Of a stretch of DNA of 64,000 nt, positions 56,378 to 64,000 are shown one piece after another; position 1 is the stretch's first letter, and every line of letters starts with the position of its first letter. A program made the position numbers and the translations under genes. This DNA is from CAVXGU01 sp963761615. GTDB taxonomy: Bacteria; Acidobacteriota; Vicinamibacteria; Vicinamibacterales; CAVVIG01. The stretch spans positions 1 through 64,000 of the forward strand of contig CAVXGU010000003.1 in NCBI GenBank assembly GCA_963761615.1. Reading direction: 5' to 3'. The notes beneath the pieces are model-generated. The model worked only from the letters and a program-made list of their open reading frames with translations, was not told the DNA's origin and ran no database searches.

Positions 56378-57668
56378 TCAGCGCAATCCAAGCTTTGCTC
56401 GGAGCGCTGCCACGTCCGGTGTCATCGGATTCGGTCTGCGCTCCGTTGTCCAGGTGAACTCGGCAAGTAACGCGTCGAGGCGCTCGCGCCCCGCCGGTGT
56501 GGCCGCCGCCTGCCGCGGCGTCCGGTTGCCGAGCGCCGGAAGGCGCGTATCCAGCCAGCTTTCCCAGTACCGCTGGACTTGCTGGCGCAGGAACGCCTGG
56601 ACCTCCGGCCGCCGCTGCAATTCCTCGTGCTCACGGTCAGCGATCGGATCGCGAAGCGCGTCCTGTCGCTCAGCGGGCAGCTTCTCGATCGGATCGGCCG
56701 CCCGAGACTGGACGACGGCCTCGGAACCGAGTCGCTTTGCGATCTCGCGCTCGATGCGTCTCGCACGAGCGCTGGAGTTGACCCGCACCTGCAGGCGATC
56801 GCGGTCGATCTCGAGTGTGCCGAGCGTGGTGTTGTCCCATTCCTTGCGCAGGCGGTTTCCCTTCTTGTTCCAGGGAATCGTCACCGAGATCAGCTCGCCG
56901 GCCTCGTTCGCGTTCGCCTCGGACAACAGCTGAGTGGCCTCGCCTTTGTATGCGCGGGCCAGCGACTTCAATCGATCGAACGCCGCCACCGGGCTGCACT
57001 TCAGCCGATACGTCAGCGTCGTGAGGACTATTGGCTCGCCGTCCGTGTTCCGCAGCTTTGGCGTCGGCGGGTGACGCACCTGGTCGTCGATGTAGAAGTA
57101 GAGGTCCCGCAACTCGACGTCCATCGTGCGCAGACGCTCAACGGCGAAGAAGCGCTCTTTCCCGCCGGCGAAGCGGTCGCGGAAGTCGAGGATCGACAGT
57201 TGCCAGCTCGGCGTCGTGTCCTGGAACGGTTCGAGTGACCACGCAAAAGCTGAGGGGGCTTTTGACCGCTGCTTCGAGAAACCCGCGCTCGAGCGACGAG
57301 AGTTGCCCGCCGTGGTGCCGAAGGTACAGCGATCCCAGCGACTCCTGCGGCGCGTGTGCAATTCGATCGGGATCATCCGGATCATCAACGAACTCGAAGA
57401 CGAACCAGGGTATGAAGAACTGACTGAACTCGTCGGTTCCCGTATAGTCCTCAGGCACGCCGTCCCCGAGGAAGAATTCGTCGAGTCCAGCATCCAGAAG
57501 CTCGGGGCCGCACTCCTTGAGCGCCAGGTTGAGCAGCTCAGGTACTAATCTGCCCTCGGCGGCGCGCAGTTGCCGCCACACGAAATCAGACTGCTCCTGC
57601 GCCTTCGAGCAGCACTGCTTGTATTTTCGACCGCTGCCACACGGACAGGGCTCGTTTCGACCGGGCAT
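56378..57668 (-). CDS. SEC-C metal-binding motif protein (one-base frame interruption)
   Basis: The N-terminus reads PGRNEPCPCGSGRKYKQCC, the zinc-binding SEC-C motif. About 400 further residues of unknown fold follow. A frame change near 57245-57262, at a run of five C bases, is resolved by skipping one base, giving about 429 residues. The later part includes VELRDLYFYIDDQVRH and LISVTIPWNKKGNRL. Proteins with N-terminal SEC-C and a large unknown region are common near toxin-antitoxin genes. The start at 57668 is chosen at the motif; an ATG at 57680 is also possible. Confidence 0.65.
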
Positions 57669-57782
57669 GGCGCGCTCCATGTTGCCGAACCAGTGGAACG
57701 ATTCGTCCCGCGCTGCGACGGTGCAGCAAAGGCGCTCGACCGGAGGTCCCACGCCGGTCGATGGCAGGAGCCTCTCCACAAG

Positions 57783-57800
57783 TGTCTAGAAGGATAGACA
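57783..57800. promoter_or_regulatory. Inverted repeat upstream of hicA, candidate HicB operator
   Basis: TGTCTA (57783-57788) and TAGACA (57795-57800) form a perfect inverted repeat with a 6-base spacer. It lies 18 bases upstream of the first hicA start. HicB antitoxins with a DNA-binding tail repress their promoters through such palindromes. Confidence 0.5.
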
Positions 57801-57818
57801 GATATCGAACTCGCGCGT

Positions 57819-58037
57819 ATGCTGAGAGGAATGACCGCCAAGGACCTGCGCCGTGTGCTCAGGCTCCATGGCTGTCGTGAGACTCGACAGCGCGGGTCCC
57901 ACGTTCGGATCGAGTGCGGCACGTGCGTGACGACCGTGCCGGTCCACGCGGGGGAGGACATCGGCCCCGGTCTGCTCCGTCGCATCGAGCGTGATCTCGA
58001 ACCGTGTCTGGGGAAGGGATGGTTGAAGAAATCGTGA
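57819..58037 (+). CDS. hicA: HicA-like mRNA interferase toxin
   Basis: This 72-residue protein (or 68 from the ATG at 57831) has the HicA double-stranded RNA-binding-like fold: MTAKDLRRVLRLHGC, then RQRGSHVRIECG with the catalytic His in GSH, and VPVHAGEDIGPGLLRRIERD. It cleaves mRNA when free of HicB. Its 3' end overlaps the start of hicB. Confidence 0.88.
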   Translation: MLRGMTAKDLRRVLRLHGCRETRQRGSHVRIECGTCVTTVPVHAGEDIGPGLLRRIERDLEPCLGKGWLKKS

Positions 58038-58432
58038 AGAGCTACCGCGTCACGTATAAGCGGGACGAATCAGGATGGTGGGTCGCGTCTGTGCGCGGGC
58101 TGCGTGGTTGCCACACCCAGGGCCGCACCGTGGACGAAGCGCGGCGCCGCATCATCGAGGCGATGGAGCTGTTCGTGGACAACGCTCTCTCAGTGGAGAT
58201 TGTCGACGACGTCAAGCTGCCCGCGGCTGCAAGGAGTGCGATTCGTGCTTACGCCACGCTGCGCAAGAAGGCGGAACAGCAAGATCGACGCGTCGCACTG
58301 GCAGCTCGGCGAGCCGTGAGAGTGCTCCGTGGCGGACGACTGAAGATGAGCGCTCGAGATGCCGCACGCGTGCTCGGGTTGTCACACCAGCGTGTCCACC
58401 AGCTTGCGCAGGAGAAGCGAAGCGGCAGTTGA
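58019..58432 (+). CDS. hicB: HicB-like antitoxin with DNA-binding tail
   Basis: This protein is about 137 residues from ATG 58019. The N-terminal HicB domain shows YRVTYKRDESGWWVASVRGL, GCHTQGRTVDEARRRIIEAME. The C-terminus carries a helix-turn-helix (MSARDAARVLGLSHQRVHQL). The start overlaps the hicA end. A slightly later GTG (VKSYRV) is possible. It would neutralize HicA and autoregulate via the inverted repeat at 57783-57800. The 273 bases that follow hold no supported gene. Confidence 0.88.
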   Translation: MVEEIVKSYRVTYKRDESGWWVASVRGLRGCHTQGRTVDEARRRIIEAMELFVDNALSVEIVDDVKLPAAARSAIRAYATLRKKAEQQDRRVALAARRAVRVLRGGRLKMSARDAARVLGLSHQRVHQLAQEKRSGS

Positions 58433-58705
58433 GACACGATGAGACACCTTGTGGCCCACTTCGATCCCCGGCTGGTCCCTCACGCAAGATCGAGACTGAC
58501 AAGCGTTTCGTCGCTGCGAGCACCGCGTCGCCAACACGGACGCCCTTCTCCCGGGCCGATCCGAATTCCCAGCTCGCGTGTTCGTGGAAACTCGATCGGC
58601 CAGGGAACCGTGCGGGGCGAGCATCGTCTCGATCAGCAGTCGACCCGCTGACAGACAGCGGACTCTGACTCGCCCCGTCCAGCTCGAACCGTCCCGGAAC
58701 CTGCA

Positions 58706-59296
58706 CTACTGGTTCGGCTTGGCACGGCCGACGTACGCGCCGCGCGCGACGATCTTCCCCTCCATCGCCTTCTCGACGTCGGCGCGCGAGGCAGTCGCCG
58801 GCACGTCGAGCATCGCGTTCAGCGCGTAGACCTGGAAGATGTAGTGGTGGTACGGGTGGCCCGCTGGCGGCGCGGGGCCCATGTACTGTGGTCCGCGCAT
58901 GCTCGTCTGACCGGCGCCCGCCGGAACAGGGCCGCCCTCGGGAATCGACGTGGAGGCCGCCGGAATGTTCCACACGACCCAGTGCGTGATGTCGTTCGTG
59001 AGGTTCCCCGCGGGAATCGCGACGTCCAGGTCGTGCATGATGAGCACGTAACTCACCGTCCCGGCTGGTGCGCCGCTCCAGCTCAATTGCGGCGAGATGC
59101 CCTGGGCGCCGGTGTACTTCGCCGGAATCTCTGCGCCGTCGGCGAACGAGGTGGACGTGACCGTCAGCATCGACAGCCCGCCGCCCCTGCCGCGACCGCC
59201 GGCTCTGCCCGCCCCACGCTGCGCCATCGCGACGCCGGACGCCAACCCGACGAGGAGAATCTGCAGCAGGAGCAGCCGTGTCAAAGGTCTTCGCAT
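58706..59296 (-). CDS. Secreted YbhB/YbcL-type PEBP-like protein
   Basis: This 196-residue protein starts at ATG 59296 after AAGGAGGAG. A signal peptide is visible (MRRPLTRLLLLQILLVGLAS, cleaved near AMAQ). The PEBP core has TSTSFADGAEIPAKYTG, SPQLSWSGAP, YVLIMHDLD and THWVVWNIPA, then a GHPYHHYIFQVYAL strand. The conserved ligand pocket is present. The family is related to Raf kinase inhibitor proteins; bacterial function is unknown. Confidence 0.93.
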   Translation of the reverse strand: MRRPLTRLLLLQILLVGLASGVAMAQRGAGRAGGRGRGGGLSMLTVTSTSFADGAEIPAKYTGAQGISPQLSWSGAPAGTVSYVLIMHDLDVAIPAGNLTNDITHWVVWNIPAASTSIPEGGPVPAGAGQTSMRGPQYMGPAPPAGHPYHHYIFQVYALNAMLDVPATASRADVEKAMEGKIVARGAYVGRAKPNQ

Positions 59297-59446
59297 GTCT
59301 CCTCCTTGTATCAAGACAGGATACGTTATCAGCCCTGGGCTCTCCTGGACCATCTCCTTGCCTGACGGCCTCCTCGAAGAGGCTCGCAAGCCGGCGGTCG
59401 CGCGGGCCGCCCCTCGGCTACGATGAGCAAGCGAAGGGAGGGCATC

Positions 59447-60442
59447 ATGCGACGGCTTGCGCTCTGGACTCTGGCGGTAACGGCGCTTTCAGGGACCGCG
59501 GCTCAGGCGCGGCCCATGCTCTATGTCGGCAACTCCACCGGCAGCGACGTGTCGGTGATCGACCTGGCCGCGCGCAGGGTGGCGGCCACCATCACGCTGG
59601 GTCATCTGGTACATGGCGTCTGCGCCCCGGCCGACGGGCGGCGCGTCTTTGTCACCATCGAATCCGACCACACGCTCCGGGTGATCGACACCGCGACCAA
59701 CACGCAGGTCGCCACCATCGCGCTGCCCGGCCAGCCCAACGAATGCGCTGCCACCGCCGATGGCCGGACCGTGCTGGTGCCGATCCTGGGGTCGGTCAAT
59801 GTGATCGCGATCGTAGACACGAACAGGAAATCGGTGGTCAAGACCCTGCCCATGCGCCATCCCCACAATTGCGCCGCGCCGGAAGGCGGCAGCAACAGCG
59901 CGATCTGGTGCGAGGAACTGGGCGACTATCGCATCAACCGTATCGATATGAAGACCCTCTCGATCACCGACCGGGTGCCGGTGGCGGGCGAGCCCAGGCC
60001 ATTCGTGGTCTCCGCGGACGAGCAGACGCTCTATGCCGCGCTGAGCGGGCTCCACGGCGTCGCCGCCGTGGACCGCACCAAGCAGCGCATCACCGAGGTG
60101 GCCCTGCCGCCCATGCCCTACATGACCTGCCGCAACGAGCCGCACAACACGCCCACCCACGGCGTGGCGCTCACCCGCGACGGCAAGAAGCTCTGGATCA
60201 CCTCTGTTCCCGACGCTGGCGTCTATGTCTACGATGTGGCGAGCGGGATCTTGTCGAACAAGATCGCCACCGGCGCCTGCCCCAACTGGATCAGCATGTC
60301 CAGCGACGGCCGCTTCGCCGCCATCAGCAATGCCGACGACGACAGCGTCTCGGTGTTCGATCCCAACACCGACAAGGAACTGTACCGGCTGAAGGTCGGC
60401 ACGGCGCCCAAGCGCCTCCTCGTGGTGGACGTACCGGACTAG
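59447..60442 (+). CDS. Secreted YVTN-family beta-propeller protein
   Basis: This 331-residue protein starts at ATG 59447 behind GAAGGGAGGG, followed by a signal peptide (LALWTLAVTALSGTAAQA). Repeated blades follow: YVGNSTGSDVSVIDLAARRV, RVFVTIESDHTLRVID, and the final VSVFDPNTDKELYRLKVG. Such propellers bind proteins or metals in the periplasm; no catalytic motif is visible. It is followed by REP-like palindromes. Confidence 0.9.
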   Translation: MRRLALWTLAVTALSGTAAQARPMLYVGNSTGSDVSVIDLAARRVAATITLGHLVHGVCAPADGRRVFVTIESDHTLRVIDTATNTQVATIALPGQPNECAATADGRTVLVPILGSVNVIAIVDTNRKSVVKTLPMRHPHNCAAPEGGSNSAIWCEELGDYRINRIDMKTLSITDRVPVAGEPRPFVVSADEQTLYAALSGLHGVAAVDRTKQRITEVALPPMPYMTCRNEPHNTPTHGVALTRDGKKLWITSVPDAGVYVYDVASGILSNKIATGACPNWISMSSDGRFAAISNADDDSVSVFDPNTDKELYRLKVGTAPKRLLVVDVPD

Positions 60443-60460
60443 CGCGGTTTTCGTTTCGCT

Positions 60461-60517
60461 GTAGCGGCCGACCTTCAGGTCGGCTTCGCATTGGCGGACC
60501 TGAAGGTCCGCGGCTAC
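60461..60517. repeat. REP-like pair of inverted palindromes
   Basis: GTAGCGGCCGACCTTCAGGT starts one palindrome and GCGGACCTGAAGGTCCGC the second, ending in GGCTAC. The pair is bounded by GTAGC and GCTAC in inverted orientation, as in a BIME-type unit. The same GTAGC...CTTCAGG...GCTAC design occurs inside the eCIS gene at 28768-28980. Confidence 0.8.
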
Positions 60518-60880
60518 AAGGATTTCCGGCAGCCGGGCTCGCGGGACGGCGGCCTGGTCGAGATTCCGCTGACGACCGCGCCCATGCGGCGCACGTGGCT
60601 GCGTCGCGCGCGCGACCGCGCGCGGGGACTTCCCGATGCCGCGGTCGCGACCGCGCTCGCCAGCCATGCCCCCGGCACGTTCCGGCGCATCATCGATCAC
60701 GCGCTTGCGCGCGACGAGACGAGGCATCTCGGTCTGGTCGTCCGCACCGGCGTCTTCAAGGTGCCGCGCCTCAGCGCGCGCGTCGACGCGAATCTCCGGA
60801 TGCTGGGCGCGCACCCGCGCGCGGGCGAGTTCCAATGGGTCACCCCGGCGGCAGGGATGTCGGCGTGGCCGACTCCCTGA
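60518..60880 (+). pseudogene. C-terminal remnant of a polysaccharide deacetylase-like protein
   Basis: The frame reads LVEIPLTTAPMRRTWLRRAR and ends with NLRMLGAHPRAGEFQWVTPA, similar to the end of deacetylase-type proteins of polysaccharide loci. It lacks the catalytic domain and a credible start. The first residues in frame come from the REP element. Assignment is tentative. Confidence 0.35.
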
Positions 60881-61512
60881 CGGGGGCGGGGTGTTCGCGC
60901 TTCACCAGGAGGCGCCAGAACGTCACGTATCCGAGGATGCTGTCCGCCGCGTCGCGCCACGACCCCCGGGACAGCGCGTACCCGAGCCGGGCGGTTGGAG
61001 CGACCAGCGTGACGACAACCGCCGTGACGGCCGCGCCCGGCCGCGAGAAGTGTGTCCAGCCGTACCGCCAGAGACTGCGCCAGCTTTGCGCGATCCGCCA
61101 CGGCCTGTCACGGCCCGTGTCCCAGCCCTGCCGGTGCTCCACCGGGTCGCAAGGCAGAAACCACGTCTCCCACCCGGCGCGGGCCGCGCGCAGGGCCAGA
61201 TCCGCGTTCCTCGAGGTAGACGACGAACCGCGGGTCGAAGCCGCCAAGCGCTTCGAACACGGTTCGACGGATCATGAGCGCCGCGCCCGACACGAAGTCC
61301 ACGCGACTGGCGCCAGCGTGGTCCCAATCGGCCAACCGGATGCCCGGAAACAGCGCGGGAGCGAGCCGACTGAGGCCGAGCGATTGATTGACGATTCGTG
61401 CCGGGGTGAGGACGCGGCCGCACGTCTTCTGGACCACGCCCCGCGCGTCCAGCCATTGACGGTCGCTGTAAGCGCCCAAGCAGCGGAACCCTTGAGCCTG
61501 TTTGCGTACCAA
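60840..61512 (-). pseudogene. N-terminally truncated family 2 glycosyltransferase
   Basis: The sequence has VDFVSGAALMIRRTVFEALGG, FDPRFVVYLEE and, after skipping one base near 61203-61210, DLALRAARAGWETWFLP. These are the late motifs of rhamnosyltransferase-type GT2 enzymes, including the ED-like acceptor loop. The nucleotide-binding N-terminal 100 or so residues are absent upstream of 61512, where composition changes abruptly. A C-terminal hydrophobic region follows. The truncation is real even if the one-base shift is an error. Confidence 0.65.
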
Positions 61513-61863
61513 ATCGGAGACTTGGCAAGCACCGAGTTGAGAGCCTCCGTCGTGTTTATGTTCGAGAACGGTCTCGCAGCCGGAACGGCGGGCGTGCTCA
61601 GCGCCGGCCCAGGCGCGGAAATCACTTGCGAAGTGTTAAAACGGGCTGCCGAGGCTTCGAATGCAGCCGCTCAGCTGCAAGTGCGGACTGCGGCGACGCT
61701 GGAACTAAATTACCCTGGTGCCATCGAGCGAGTTCGGACGTTTCTTGAGCCGTTTGTGCCGAGTGGGTTACCAGCAACAACTGAATGGAGCCTTCTTAAA
61801 TGGGAGCTTCTTGGTGAAGCCACGAATCTCTGGTATGAGCAGCAGAAAGACAAAGCTAGATAG
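61492..61863 (+). CDS. Uncharacterised 123-residue protein
   Basis: A plausible reading starts with TTG at 61492 (SLFAYQIGDLASTELRASVV). A GTG about 60 bases later is another option. The protein is mostly helical with no membrane segment or known motif. It is AT-richer than its neighbours and abuts the broken glycosyltransferase, suggesting transferred DNA. Function is unknown. Confidence 0.4.
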   Translation: MSLFAYQIGDLASTELRASVVFMFENGLAAGTAGVLSAGPGAEITCEVLKRAAEASNAAAQLQVRTAATLELNYPGAIERVRTFLEPFVPSGLPATTEWSLLKWELLGEATNLWYEQQKDKAR

Positions 61864-61963
61864 CGCGAGACTGAGCCATCGAGTGATGGACCACCCTCAG
61901 TGCGCATTCACATTTCTCAGCACTTCGTTCTCCGACTGTGTGCAGTGAACGAGCCTGGAGACA

Positions 61964-62326
61964 ATGGCCAAGCGACAGCGCCTCCCTTCGGACAGTTCGC
62001 CAACGACTGGGTCCCAGCCTGCGTCCCTTATTAGGTGTCCCTCTTGTTCAACGGCGCTGCCATTGGCACTTCTTGGGTCCTTTGGCACATTTCGGTGTCC
62101 ACAATGTCACTCAAGGTTGAGAATGTCGACTGCTTACAACGCTGCGACCAATCTTCAGGCCATTGTGTTAACCGCGGCGCTGGCGTACGCCGTTGGAGCG
62201 CGGGGATGGATACTAGTTGTCGTAACCATCCTTGGCTTTATCCCCGTCGGAGGCGCTTGGTTTCCATTCAGACGTCGTATTAGTCCAATAAAGTTGCAGC
62301 TCGTCGATGAAGGCGAGGACGGCTGA
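61964..62326 (+). CDS. Zinc-ribbon protein with two membrane helices
   Basis: This 120-residue protein has the zinc ribbon IRCPSCSTALPL...FRCPQCHSRLRM (CxxC at both ends). Two hydrophobic segments follow (about 67-83 and 84-100: AIVLTAALAYAVGARGW, ILVVVTILGFIPVGGAWF), then a short charged tail. No function can be assigned. Composition is AT-richer than the flanks. Confidence 0.6.
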   Translation: MAKRQRLPSDSSPTTGSQPASLIRCPSCSTALPLALLGSFGTFRCPQCHSRLRMSTAYNAATNLQAIVLTAALAYAVGARGWILVVVTILGFIPVGGAWFPFRRRISPIKLQLVDEGEDG

Positions 62327-62546
62327 CAGTGCCGACTCCGGTGGTTCCGCCAGACGTTGACGAAGCGCACGAGTGTCAGAGAGCAACGCGTGCCCTATCA
62401 AACACGTGCTTACTCAAAGACGGTGAGTGAGATATGAATTACCGTCGAATTGTCGTCGCCTTGTCCGGGCCGGGCTGGGACCGAATTCTGCGTATTCTAA
62501 TGGGATGCGCCCTTCGGTAGAATCGATCGGAGACTCGGGCTTGTTC

Positions 62547-63302
62547 ATGAAGTGGCCGCCGCTCCTGATTCTGCTCGCACTGCTCTGGCCCAGGCCCGCG
62601 CTCGCCGGTCCGCCCTACCAGCTCGACGATCCTGACGTCATCCCGTTCCACCACTTCGAGTTCTACACGTTCGGCGCGGTCAGCTCGACGCCGGGCGTAG
62701 TCGACGCCGGCGCACCGGCGCTGGAGCTCAACTGGAGCGGCGTGCCGAACGTCATGTTCCACTTCGTGGTGTCGTCCGCCGAGGCGATCCCGTCGCAGGG
62801 ACCGGACACGGTCGGTCTCGGCGACACGGAGGCCGGGCTGCAGTACCGGTTCGTGGACGAGTCGGCCCACCGTCCCATGATCGGGACCTTCACGATGCTC
62901 GAGATTCCCACCGGCAACGCCGATCGCGGACTCGGCGCGGGTGGCTTCTCGATCAAGCTGCCAATCTGGATGCAGAAGAGTGTCGGGGGCTGGACGCTGA
63001 ACTGGGGCGCAGGCGAGAGCCTGACGCGCGTCACGGGCAGCAACGACTATCCGTTCGGTGGCGCCCTCGTGCAACACGACGTCACGAAGCATCTGACGCT
63101 CGGCAGCGAGCTCTTCTATCACGGCGCGCAGGACCCGGGCTCCGAGCACGCGGCCATGATCGATGTCGGCGGATCGTACGGCTTCAGCAACCCCGATCAC
63201 CAGGTGTTGTTCTGCTACGGGCACTCCGTCGCCGGCCAGGCGGAGAACTACGGCTACCTCGCCCTCTACTGGACCTGGGGCCCCAAGGACCCGGGCCGCT
63301 GA
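62547..63302 (+). CDS. Putative outer-membrane or transporter beta-barrel protein
   Basis: This 251-residue protein starts at ATG 62547, directly before a signal peptide (MKWPPLLILLALLWPRPALA). Alternating beta-type segments follow, such as ELNWSGVPNVMFHFVVSSAE, GLGDTEAGLQYRFVDE, GGFSIKLPIWMQKSVGGW and a terminal YGYLALYWTWG with a C-terminal aromatic pattern. It resembles proteins annotated as outer-membrane transporters of the phenol-degradation MetA type. Substrate is unknown. Confidence 0.65.
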   Translation: MKWPPLLILLALLWPRPALAGPPYQLDDPDVIPFHHFEFYTFGAVSSTPGVVDAGAPALELNWSGVPNVMFHFVVSSAEAIPSQGPDTVGLGDTEAGLQYRFVDESAHRPMIGTFTMLEIPTGNADRGLGAGGFSIKLPIWMQKSVGGWTLNWGAGESLTRVTGSNDYPFGGALVQHDVTKHLTLGSELFYHGAQDPGSEHAAMIDVGGSYGFSNPDHQVLFCYGHSVAGQAENYGYLALYWTWGPKDPGR

Positions 63303-63321
63303 TCCGGACGGTCGAGACGCG

Positions 63322-63969
63322 CTAGGGCGCGGGCGGCGCGTGGAGCGCCGCGCACGAGGGCGGCAGCACGAAGAGCGACGCCGCGGGCTTGCCGAGCGCC
63401 AGCCGCGTGACTTCCAGCAGCGAGACGTGCTTGTCGTTCTCGAGCTTGACGACCAGGCCGAAGCGCGGGTCGACCCACGCCGTCATGCCGGCGGCGTCAC
63501 CGGGACCGGCAGGCACGGTCAGCATCGTCGTCAGTCCGTCGACCGTGGCGGTGCTGCCTCGCGTCGCGTGCTGCCGGGCGAAGTCGGCCGTCATGTTGGC
63601 CGACGCCAGGAACGGATCCCCCCAGTCGCCGGTGAACGTGGACGTCGTGCACGGCTCGGCCGGGTCGGCGAGATCCCACGTGTGGTTGGTGTGTGCGGAC
63701 AGATCGAAGACCGATCGTGCGTGCACGCCGGCCGATCCGCCGGTCCGCGCCGGCATCGCCGTCTCGACCATCGCCTTCGAGCCGTCGCGCGCGATCTCGA
63801 TCTGCTGCCCCGGGACGATCAGCGAGCTGGTCTCGGTGAGCGTGTAGGCGTCCGGCGGCGCCGATTGCGCGGCGGCGGTGCCGCCCCCTGCGACAAGCAC
63901 CGCGACACCCAGGGCGATTGCGAGATGACGAGTCAGGTGGCTGCGAAACCGAAGCGGCTGTATCGACAT
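63322..63969 (-). CDS. Secreted protein of unknown function
   Basis: This 215-residue protein starts at ATG 63969. A signal peptide is visible (LAIALGVAVLVAGGGTAAAQ). The mature part has YTLTETSSLIVPGQQIEIARD, MTAWVDPRFGLVVKLEND and a C-terminal FVLPPSCAALHAPP. It resembles periplasmic proteins that scaffold on beta-sheets, but I cannot name the family. It converges with the outer-membrane gene with a 19-base gap. Confidence 0.7.
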   Translation of the reverse strand: MSIQPLRFRSHLTRHLAIALGVAVLVAGGGTAAAQSAPPDAYTLTETSSLIVPGQQIEIARDGSKAMVETAMPARTGGSAGVHARSVFDLSAHTNHTWDLADPAEPCTTSTFTGDWGDPFLASANMTADFARQHATRGSTATVDGLTTMLTVPAGPGDAAGMTAWVDPRFGLVVKLENDKHVSLLEVTRLALGKPAASLFVLPPSCAALHAPPAP

Positions 63970-64000
63970 GAGCAAATATTTGATTGATTCAATGTTTTGA

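Noticed and set aside
56241..57800. Possible second island inserted at tRNA-Gln
   Set aside because: No direct repeat of the tRNA 3' end and no integrase were found nearby.
58433..58705. Short frames between hicB and the YbhB-like gene
   Set aside because: No recognisable motif or ribosome-binding site on either strand.

Overview
The window comes from a high-GC bacterial chromosome. The best guess is an acidobacterium of the Vicinamibacteria type. This is inferred from the FtsX/MacB-type permeases with the ADOP domain plan, the succinylase lysine pathway (dapE/dapD/dapC), and REP-like palindromes scattered in and between genes. No rRNA or marker gene here proves the assignment.

Region 1 (160-12702) is an integrated mobilizable element sitting in the 3' end of tRNA-Ser(GCT). 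A 26-bp direct repeat (160-185 and 12677-12702) marks both ends. The left end holds a leftward block: tyrosine integrase, excisionase-like HTH, a membrane protein, a MobA/MobL relaxase and a TraD-like accessory protein, with an IncQ-type oriT between the last two. The cargo is an AT-richer set of defence-type genes: an HD dNTPase-like protein with a small partner, a DUF5131 three-Cys protein with TcmP, an HNH endonuclease followed by a nuclease-like/DUF2075 P-loop protein, and an AbiEi/AbiEii-like pair with an inverted-repeat operator over its start codon.

Region 2 (12703-13632) holds decayed remnants of an ADOP permease, a small protein and a histidine kinase.

Region 3 (13633-47741) is one leftward locus for an extracellular contractile injection system (eCIS). 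It starts with a sigma-54-type regulator and a small winged-helix-like protein. Then come the tube cap (DUF4255), a carboxypeptidase-regulatory-like protein, two sheath/tube pairs, the CIS tube-adaptor protein, a DUF5908-like peptide, the split spike (gpD plus gpV), a protein with membrane segments, gp25, baseplate J, an NHL/P2-gpI fusion, a tape-measure-like protein, the AAA+ ATPase, a helical protein and two related fibre-like proteins. The locus ends with cargo: a small Cys-motif peptide, a 1402-residue DUF4157 protein whose C-terminus looks like an SHH-type nuclease toxin, a SUKH-type candidate immunity protein, and a protein ending in a bacterial SH3 domain. A nuclease toxin with its own immunity gene downstream of an eCIS is the most notable system in the window.

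Region 4 (48108-56138) is housekeeping: an intact ADOP permease, dapE, dapD, dapC, a cupin, gltX and a KGG-motif protein. Region 5 (56139-63969) starts at tRNA-Gln(CTG). It is a mixed region with a SEC-C protein, HicAB, a YbhB-like protein, a YVTN beta-propeller, glycan-gene remnants, a zinc-ribbon membrane protein, a putative outer-membrane protein and a secreted protein.

At least nine genes, including dapE and dapC, need exactly one extra base skipped to read through. Ten such shifts were found and all have the same sign. That points to systematic sequencing or assembly insertions rather than gene decay, so those genes are described here as single genes.
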